This document shows, piece after piece, positions 58,805-64,000 of a DNA stretch of 64,000 nucleotides. Location of the stretch: positions 1-64,000 of the forward strand of contig NZ_QLZA01000012.1 of the NCBI RefSeq assembly GCF_009371885.1. The letters are read 5' to 3'. Source of the stretch: Bifidobacterium tibiigranuli. Its GTDB lineage: Bacteria; Actinomycetota; Actinomycetes; Actinomycetales; Bifidobacteriaceae. The translations under genes were made by a program, and so were the position numbers. The number at the start of each line of letters is the position of its first letter. Position 1 is the first letter of the stretch. The notes beneath the pieces are model-generated. The model worked only from the letters and a program-made list of their open reading frames with translations. It had not been told where the DNA came from and did not search any database.

Positions 58805-59929
58805 CTACAGATAGCGATCCGGGGTGACCACGACCTGGCAGCGCTGGAAGCTCTTCACATCGACGTAGCCGGTCGTAGCCATCGCGCGCCGCAGCGCGCC
58901 GATGAAGTTCGTCGTGCCATCGGCCTGATGGCTGGGGCCGTAGAGAATCTCCTTAAGCGATCCAACGGTGCCCACATCGCTGCGGAAGCCTCGCGGCAGA
59001 ATCTGATGGTGTGCCTCCGAACCCCAGTGCTTGCCTTTGCCGGGGGCCTCGGCGGCCCGGGCCAGCGCCGAACCGAGCATCACAGCATCGGCGCCCATCG
59101 CCAGCGCCTTGACGAAATTGCCGGAGGTGCCCATGCCGCCGTCGGCGATGACCTGCACGTAGCGGCCACCCGACTCGTCCATGTAATCGCGGCGGGCCTC
59201 GGCCACGTCGGCGATCGCCGTGGCCATCGGCGCCTCGACGCCCAGCGTGTCGCGCGTAGCGGAGACCGCGCCGCCGCCGAAGCCCACGAGGACCCCTGCA
59301 GCGCCGGTGCGCATCAGGTGCAGGGCCGCCGTGTAGTTGGCGGCTCCTCCGACGATGACCGGCACATCGAGATCGTAGATGAACTTCTTGAGGTTGAGCG
59401 GTTCATGGTTTTGCGAGACATGCTCGGCCGAAACCACGGTGCCGCGGATGACGAAGAGATCAACGCCGGCCTCAACCACCGTGGAGGTGAACTCCTGCGT
59501 GCACTGCGGGGAGAGCGAGGCGGCGACGGTCACGCCGGCATCGCGTATCTCATGCAGCCGCTGCGCAATCAGCTCGGCCTTCATCGGCTCGGTGTAGATC
59601 TCCTGCATACGGGCGATGGCCGCGTCGGCAGGCAGCTGCGCTATCTCGTCCAGCAACGGCTGGGGATCCTCGTAGCGCGTCCACAGCCCTTCGAGATCAA
59701 GCACGCCCAACGCGCCGAGCCGGCCCATCGCGATAACGCTCGCCGGGCTGCTCACCGAATCCATCGGCGCGCCGAGCACGGGAACGTCAAATTCGTAGGC
59801 GTCCACCTGCCAGGCCGTAGAGACATCCTCCGGGTCGCGCGTGCGCCGGGACGGCACGATGGCCACATCGTCGAGAGAGTAGGCCAGCCGGCCCTTTTTG
59901 CCCAAACCGATTTCAATTTCCTGAGACAT
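58805..59929 (-). CDS. guaB3: GuaB3 family IMP dehydrogenase-related protein
   Basis: 374 aa TIM barrel without CBS domains. IEIGLGKKGRLAYSLDDVAI, RVQVIADGG-like YVQVIADGGMGTSG, and PMATAIADVAEARRDYMDE are diagnostic of GuaB3. The loop where IMPDH has its catalytic Cys reads GGGAVSATRDT with no Cys, so IMP dehydrogenase activity by the usual mechanism is unlikely. Recent work assigns GMP reductase activity to some GuaB3 proteins, but those I know of retain a catalytic Cys. Divergent from icd. Confidence 0.88.
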   Translation of the reverse strand: MSQEIEIGLGKKGRLAYSLDDVAIVPSRRTRDPEDVSTAWQVDAYEFDVPVLGAPMDSVSSPASVIAMGRLGALGVLDLEGLWTRYEDPQPLLDEIAQLPADAAIARMQEIYTEPMKAELIAQRLHEIRDAGVTVAASLSPQCTQEFTSTVVEAGVDLFVIRGTVVSAEHVSQNHEPLNLKKFIYDLDVPVIVGGAANYTAALHLMRTGAAGVLVGFGGGAVSATRDTLGVEAPMATAIADVAEARRDYMDESGGRYVQVIADGGMGTSGNFVKALAMGADAVMLGSALARAAEAPGKGKHWGSEAHHQILPRGFRSDVGTVGSLKEILYGPSHQADGTTNFIGALRRAMATTGYVDVKSFQRCQVVVTPDRYL

Positions 59930-60058
59930 ATGAGCCAAGGCTAATGCCGGGTTGTGACGAAGCCGCGGCGTGGCGCGTGTCCGCATACACGAAAAAACGG
60001 TCTCAGGAAAGCTGCGCAGGAAACAACGCAGGAAACAGCGGTCATGATATCGTGCACG

Positions 60059-60095
60059 TATTCGTTACGCCGATGCGCTATGACTGTAACGAATA
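60059..60095. promoter_or_regulatory. 10-bp inverted repeat upstream of icd
   Basis: TATTCGTTAC (60059-60068) and GTAACGAATA (60086-60095) flank 17 nt, 30 bp before the icd ATG. The spacing fits an operator or a leader hairpin in the icd/guaB3 divergent region. A 12-bp near repeat GCAGGAAACAAC/GCAGGAAACAGC lies just upstream (about 60017-60040). Confidence 0.6.
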
Positions 60096-60124
60096 TGTAC
60101 AACTCCTAGGAAGGGCACATAGCC

Positions 60125-61342
60125 ATGTCCAAAATCAAGGTCGAAGGCACCGTCGTCGAACTCGACGGCGACGAAATGACCCGCATCATCTGGAGCGATA
60201 TTCGCGAGCGGCTCATCAAGCCGTATCTCGACGTCGATCTGGAATACTACGACTTGGGTCTCGAAAACCGCGACGCCACCGACGATCAGGTGACCATCGA
60301 CGCGGCCGAGGCGATCAAGCGCACGCATGTGGGCGTCAAATGCGCCACGATCACGCCGGACGAGGCGCGTGTCGAGGAATTCGGACTCAAGAAGATGTGG
60401 AAGTCCCCCAACGGCACAATCCGCAATATCCTCGGCGGCACGATCTTCCGCGAGCCCATCGTCATCTCGAACGTCCCCCGGCTGGTACCCGGCTGGACCA
60501 AGCCGATCATCGTGGCCCGCCACGCCTTCGGCGACCAGTACAAGGCCACTGATTTCAAGATCGACCGGCCGGGTCGCCTCACCGTCTCCTTCACTCCCGA
60601 GGACGGCAGCGAGCCCATCGAGCATGTGGTCTTCGACTACCCCGGCGGCGGCGTCGCGCAGGTGCAGTACAACCTCGACGAATCCATCCGCGGCTTCGCC
60701 CGCGCCTGCTTCAACTACGGTCTGCTGCGCCACTACCCGGTGTACCTGTCGACGAAGAACACGATTCTGAAGGCCTACGACGGCGAATTCAAGGATATCT
60801 TCGCCGAAGTCTTCGAAACCGAGTACAAGGACCGTTACGAGGCCGAAGGGCTGAGCTACGAGCATCGGCTCATCGATGACATGGTGGCCAGCTCGCTCAA
60901 GTGGCACGGCGGCTACGTGTGGGCCTGCAAGAACTACGACGGCGACGTGCAGTCCGACACCGTGGCGCAGGGCTTCGGTTCGCTGGGCCTGATGACTTCG
61001 GTGCTGATGACACCCGACGGGCAGACCGTCGAAGCCGAGGCAGCGCACGGCACCGTGACCAGGCATTATCGCCGCTGGCAGAAGGGCGAAAAGACCTCAA
61101 CCAATCCGATCGCCTCGATCTACGCATGGACCGGCGGCCTGAAGCACCGCGCCAAGCTCGACGGCACGCCGGAAGTCGAGCATTTCGCCTCGACACTTGA
61201 GCAGGTCATCATCTCCACCGTCGAATCCGGCAGGATGACCAAGGATCTGGCGCTGCTCGTCGGCCCCGACCAGCCTTGGCTCGACACCGAGGGGTTCATG
61301 GACACGCTGGATGACGAGCTGGCGAAGGCCTTGACCTTGTGA
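60125..61342 (+). CDS. icd: NADP-dependent isocitrate dehydrogenase
   Basis: 405 aa, eukaryotic-like dimeric IDH (type II). [40 protein letters not shown], and [11 protein letters not shown] for NADP binding are visible. It makes 2-oxoglutarate for glutamate in an incomplete TCA cycle. AGGAAGG precedes the ATG. A strong terminator follows a repeat array downstream. Confidence 0.96.
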   Translation: MSKIKVEGTVVELDGDEMTRIIWSDIRERLIKPYLDVDLEYYDLGLENRDATDDQVTIDAAEAIKRTHVGVKCATITPDEARVEEFGLKKMWKSPNGTIRNILGGTIFREPIVISNVPRLVPGWTKPIIVARHAFGDQYKATDFKIDRPGRLTVSFTPEDGSEPIEHVVFDYPGGGVAQVQYNLDESIRGFARACFNYGLLRHYPVYLSTKNTILKAYDGEFKDIFAEVFETEYKDRYEAEGLSYEHRLIDDMVASSLKWHGGYVWACKNYDGDVQSDTVAQGFGSLGLMTSVLMTPDGQTVEAEAAHGTVTRHYRRWQKGEKTSTNPIASIYAWTGGLKHRAKLDGTPEVEHFASTLEQVIISTVESGRMTKDLALLVGPDQPWLDTEGFMDTLDDELAKALTL

Positions 61343-61452
61343 CGGCGCTGCCTCGTTCTGACGGCGCTGCTTCGTTCTAATGACATTGCTTCGCTGTGAT
61401 GACACTGCCTCGTTCTGACGGCGCTGCTTCGCTAGCGGCTTTGCTTCACTGA
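61343..61452. repeat. Degenerate ~20-bp tandem repeats after icd
   Basis: About five to six units of the form TGACGGCGCTGCCTCGTTC (variants TGACATTGCTTCGCTG, TGACACTGCCTCGTTC, TGACGGCGCTGCTTCGC) run from the icd stop to about 61452. No gene; probable slippage-generated minisatellite. Confidence 0.75.
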
Positions 61453-61464
61453 AGATGACACCGG

Positions 61465-61514
61465 AATGCCGGGTCGGCCAGGTGCTTGGGCACCGTTGGC
61501 CGGCCCGGCATTTT
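61465..61514 (+). terminator. Strong rho-independent terminator of icd
   Basis: Stem of AATGCCGGG / CCCGGCATT with inner CGGCCA/TGGCCG and GGTGC/GCACC pairs, followed by TTTT at 61511-61514. The remaining sequence to 61697 shows no gene. Confidence 0.85.
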
Positions 61515-61697
61515 CTATGGATAGTTTTCCACGGATAACTGCGCAGAAGTGACTTCCGGAAGCGCTGCGGCTAGAATCGAATGGTCATATCACGCCGGAA
61601 GGTCGGCCTGAGCAACACATGCCTGTGCACATTGGCTGTATTGCCAAAGGCTGCGCATACGACGACTGAGTAGCAATCGAAGGTGTAAAGGAAGACC

Positions 61698-63374
61698 GTG
61701 CGAAGGAAAACTGTACGAGGAAAGAGCTCACGAACGCAGGCGACTATGGCAAGGCGCTGCGCCAGCCGACTCACCGCATTCCTCGTCGCTGCCGGGATGC
61801 TGATCACTCTCGGGGCCTGTTCGTCGTCCGGCAGCACGGTAACGAAAACTCCGCCTGCATCCTCGCCGCTCGGCTCCGTGGCGGTCTTCCTTCCGTCCGA
61901 CGGACTCACCATTTCGCAGCACACCCCGCTGAACAAATGGACGAAATTCACGCCGACCCTCACTAAATCCCTTGAAAACCGGGGTTTCTCCCGTGGCAGC
62001 ATCAACGTCACGACATCAGACAGCTTCGACAAGCAGAGCCGCAGCATTCAGGATTACGTGGTGAACACGCTTGCCATCACTGACAACAAGGCCAAGACGA
62101 AGGCTCCTGCATCAGGCGGATCTTCGTCGTCCGGAGCGACCCAGCACGCCGCTTCCAATGCGACGCTTATCGTGGCCCCGGTCGTGCAATTGGGAGACGC
62201 GGACACGCAGTACGGCGACTACGCCAGCCATTCGGTCACATGGGACGCTGCAAGGGGCAAATCAGGCGGAGACGATAGCACAGGCACCTCAGGCAAATCC
62301 AGCGCTGACGACTCGGCGGCCACGCTGCGCCAGGCCGGAGACCGTTTGGTTTCGGCGCTCAAGCTTGCGCGCGAATCCGGCGTGCACGTCATAGTGCTGT
62401 CGAATCCGATACAGGGCTTCACGCCCGACGTTTTCGTGCAGATGTCCACTGCCGAGCAGATCGGCTCGCTCCAGGCCAAGCTGCTTGCCAGCAAGCTGCA
62501 GCTGGACAAGGTCTCGCGCGACAACCCGAAATCAATCGAGGTGCTGCTGCCCCGCGCTGCTGCGCAAGACGGTGCTGACAACGCTGACAGTGCCGACAGT
62601 GCCGCGAAAGACGGCAGTCAGGATGATTTCGCCGCCGAGGCGTTCGTTGGCATCTGGAAGGTTCTCGGCCCTTACGTCGCGGCTGGCAAGGTCGTCAGCC
62701 CCTCCGGCTCCTTCAACGCGAAGACGACGCAGAAGGATTGGCAGGCAAGCGCCTTCGATGCGAGCAAGCCGCAGCAGGTCAAGGATGAGCTTGCCCGACG
62801 CCTGGGGATGGAGCAGAAGAAGACGCCGCATACACGCATCGACGGCATCATCGCGATGAACGATTTCGTCGCCTCAAGCGCTATCGATGAGCTGGATTCC
62901 CTGCAATACACCGGTTCGGCCGCCGATGTCAACCCGGCGATTACGATTTCGGGCGTGCTGGACAACATCGCAGGCAAGAAGGATCTGCTGCGTGGCTCCG
63001 TGCCGGATCCGGCGAAACAGCCAGCGGCGAACGACACGACAACAACGCCTGAGAACACCGAGAAGAATAACTCCCGCTGGCCCATCGTCACCGGGTACGG
63101 CGCCTATATCGATACGATTCCGCAAGTGGTGAACGGCAGGCTGTGGATGACCGGGCTTGAGGACCGTCAGCTCATGGCTGCCAACATCGCACAGGCATGC
63201 GAACAGCTCGACCGCAGTCAGGATATCGGCAAGCTGCCGTTCATAGCGCTCGCCAATGTCAACGGCGCACAGGTCCCCACGATCCAGGGGCAGCCGCTGG
63301 CCGTCAGCGCAAGCAATCTCAAGAAGACGCTTATCGACCCGGGCTATATCACCTTGGCGGAAGCAGGGCTGTAA
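61698..63374 (+). CDS. Substrate-binding lipoprotein (periplasmic-binding-protein-like)
   Basis: 558 aa. Basic start, hydrophobic segment LTAFLVAAGMLITLGAC with lipobox Cys at residue 41, so an Lgt-lipidated surface protein. Type 1 binding-protein features include VHVIVLSNPIQGF and DGIIAMNDFVASSAIDEL, as in sugar-binding/LacI-like folds. Ser/Gly/Asp-rich low-complexity inserts (SGGSSSSGATQ; DDSTGTSGKSS) interrupt it. GTG start behind AAAGGAAG at 7-bp spacing; ATG at 61746 is the alternative. No permease or ATPase is adjacent, so the ligand is unknown. Confidence 0.75.
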   Translation: MRRKTVRGKSSRTQATMARRCASRLTAFLVAAGMLITLGACSSSGSTVTKTPPASSPLGSVAVFLPSDGLTISQHTPLNKWTKFTPTLTKSLENRGFSRGSINVTTSDSFDKQSRSIQDYVVNTLAITDNKAKTKAPASGGSSSSGATQHAASNATLIVAPVVQLGDADTQYGDYASHSVTWDAARGKSGGDDSTGTSGKSSADDSAATLRQAGDRLVSALKLARESGVHVIVLSNPIQGFTPDVFVQMSTAEQIGSLQAKLLASKLQLDKVSRDNPKSIEVLLPRAAAQDGADNADSADSAAKDGSQDDFAAEAFVGIWKVLGPYVAAGKVVSPSGSFNAKTTQKDWQASAFDASKPQQVKDELARRLGMEQKKTPHTRIDGIIAMNDFVASSAIDELDSLQYTGSAADVNPAITISGVLDNIAGKKDLLRGSVPDPAKQPAANDTTTTPENTEKNNSRWPIVTGYGAYIDTIPQVVNGRLWMTGLEDRQLMAANIAQACEQLDRSQDIGKLPFIALANVNGAQVPTIQGQPLAVSASNLKKTLIDPGYITLAEAGL

Positions 63375-63375
63375 T

Positions 63376-63417
63376 ATGTGTGCCTTCCGCTGCACGGTTG
63401 CAGCGGAAGGCACACAT
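63376..63417. terminator. 18-bp bidirectional hairpin
   Basis: ATGTGTGCCTTCCGCTGC and GCAGCGGAAGGCACACAT with a 6-nt loop, between the convergent lipoprotein and acyl-CoA ligase genes (1 bp past one stop, 20 bp past the other). Confidence 0.8.
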
Positions 63418-63437
63418 GCGTCGAGTCGCCTGGTTGG

Positions 63438-64000
63438 TCAGAGCTCCTGGGCCTTGCGAGGCTTGTAGATCACGGTATCGATCAGCTCGCGGTAATGGTC
63501 GGTGATGACCTGGCGCTTCGCCTTGAGACTGGGAGTGATCATGCCGTTGCCCTCGGTGAATTCGTCGGGCACAATCTCGAATTTTCGGATGGACTCGGCC
63601 CGCGAGACCAACTCGTTGGCCTTGTTGACCGCGCGTTCCACTTCGGCGTACACAATCGGGTTCCTGCTGGCCTCGTCGAGGCTCTGCATCTCTTTCGCCC
63701 CCTCGGCCTTCAGCCAGAGGTTGGTCTCATCCAAGTCGAGCGCGATGATCGCCGCGATGAAGGGCTTACGATCCCCCACCACCACGCATTGGCTGACCAC
63801 TGGGGAGGTCATCACGCTGGATTCCATCTCAACCGGCGAGACGTTCTTGCCGCCTGCGGTGATGATCAGATCCTTTTTACGGCCGGTCAGCCTGACGAAG
63901 CCATCAGCGTCGATCGTGCCCAAGTCGCCGGTATGCAACCATCCGTCGACGATCTGCTCGCGCGTGACCTCAGGCTGATTATGGTAGCCGACGCATACCG
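63438..64000 (-). CDS. Second long-chain acyl-CoA ligase, C-terminal part only
   Basis: The visible ~187 residues start VCVGYHNQPEVTREQIVDGW at the window edge and include HTGDLGTIDADGFVRL, TGRKKDLIITAGGKN and the terminal Lys region ITPSLKAKRQVITDHYREL. It is a paralogue of the ligase at 55688, without that gene's repeat tail. The N-terminus is outside the window. Confidence 0.9.
   Translation of the reverse strand, partial: VCVGYHNQPEVTREQIVDGWLHTGDLGTIDADGFVRLTGRKKDLIITAGGKNVSPVEMESSVMTSPVVSQCVVVGDRKPFIAAIIALDLDETNLWLKAEGAKEMQSLDEASRNPIVYAEVERAVNKANELVSRAESIRKFEIVPDEFTEGNGMITPSLKAKRQVITDHYRELIDTVIYKPRKAQEL

Overview
The window is high-GC, gene-dense actinobacterial chromosome, and the gene set points to Bifidobacterium. 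Diagnostic features are a cytidylate kinase fused to the GTPase Der, an indole-glycerol-phosphate synthase fused to tryptophan synthase beta, RbpA, a GarA-type FHA protein beside a MerR regulator, a PgsA/acyltransferase/PimA cluster after thrS, and partial TCA genes (sucCD, icd). I cannot name the species from sequence alone.

Layout. 1-0.5 kb: edge of a frameshifted transposase OrfA remnant and a gene-free stretch. 0.5-20.2 kb, plus strand except aquaporin: thrS-pgsA-acyltransferase-pimA (phosphatidylinositol mannoside synthesis), yebC-ruvC-ruvA-ruvB-yajC-apt (recombination, secretion, purine salvage), sucC-sucD-DUF6350/PerM-like-purH-DUF3017, then rluB-type pseudouridine synthase and cmk-der. 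20.2-26.7 kb: a mixed-strand accessory stretch around a tRNA-Pro(GGG), holding an orphan HigA-type antitoxin, an AT-richer PD-(D/E)xK protein, at least two broken genes, an RHH antitoxin remnant, a TetR/DJ-1/SDR cassette with a palindromic operator, and a PadR/membrane protein pair. 26.8-34.9 kb, plus: UGPase, PafBC-like WYL regulator, a small membrane protein, HelY-like helicase, rbpA and a HAD phosphatase.

34.9-35.3 kb is an intergenic block of nested inverted and direct repeats, which I consider the least explained structure here. 35.3-59.9 kb is almost entirely minus strand: hisG-pgsA-DUF881-sbp-DUF881-garA-merR (the Mycobacterium Rv1822-Rv1828 type cluster), hisF, hisI-trpE-trpCB-trpA-lgt, rpe, hisE, rlmN-cdsA-frr-pyrH, tsf, rpsB, def, an acyl-CoA ligase, an Rv3235-like protein and guaB3. 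Divergent from guaB3 is icd, then a repeat-rich spacer, a lone substrate-binding lipoprotein, and the 3' part of a second acyl-CoA ligase at the right edge.

Themes: envelope lipid synthesis (two CDP-alcohol transferases, PatA/PimA, CdsA, Lgt, two acyl-CoA ligases), translation and ribosome factors, Trp/His synthesis, and a carbon/nitrogen node (Icd, SucCD, GarA). I found no complete new defence system. The best hunting targets are the 34.9-35.3 kb repeat block, a consensus sigma-R-type promoter before rbpA, a DnaA-box cluster before guaB3's downstream gene, and frameshift or start-codon lesions in the accessory stretch.
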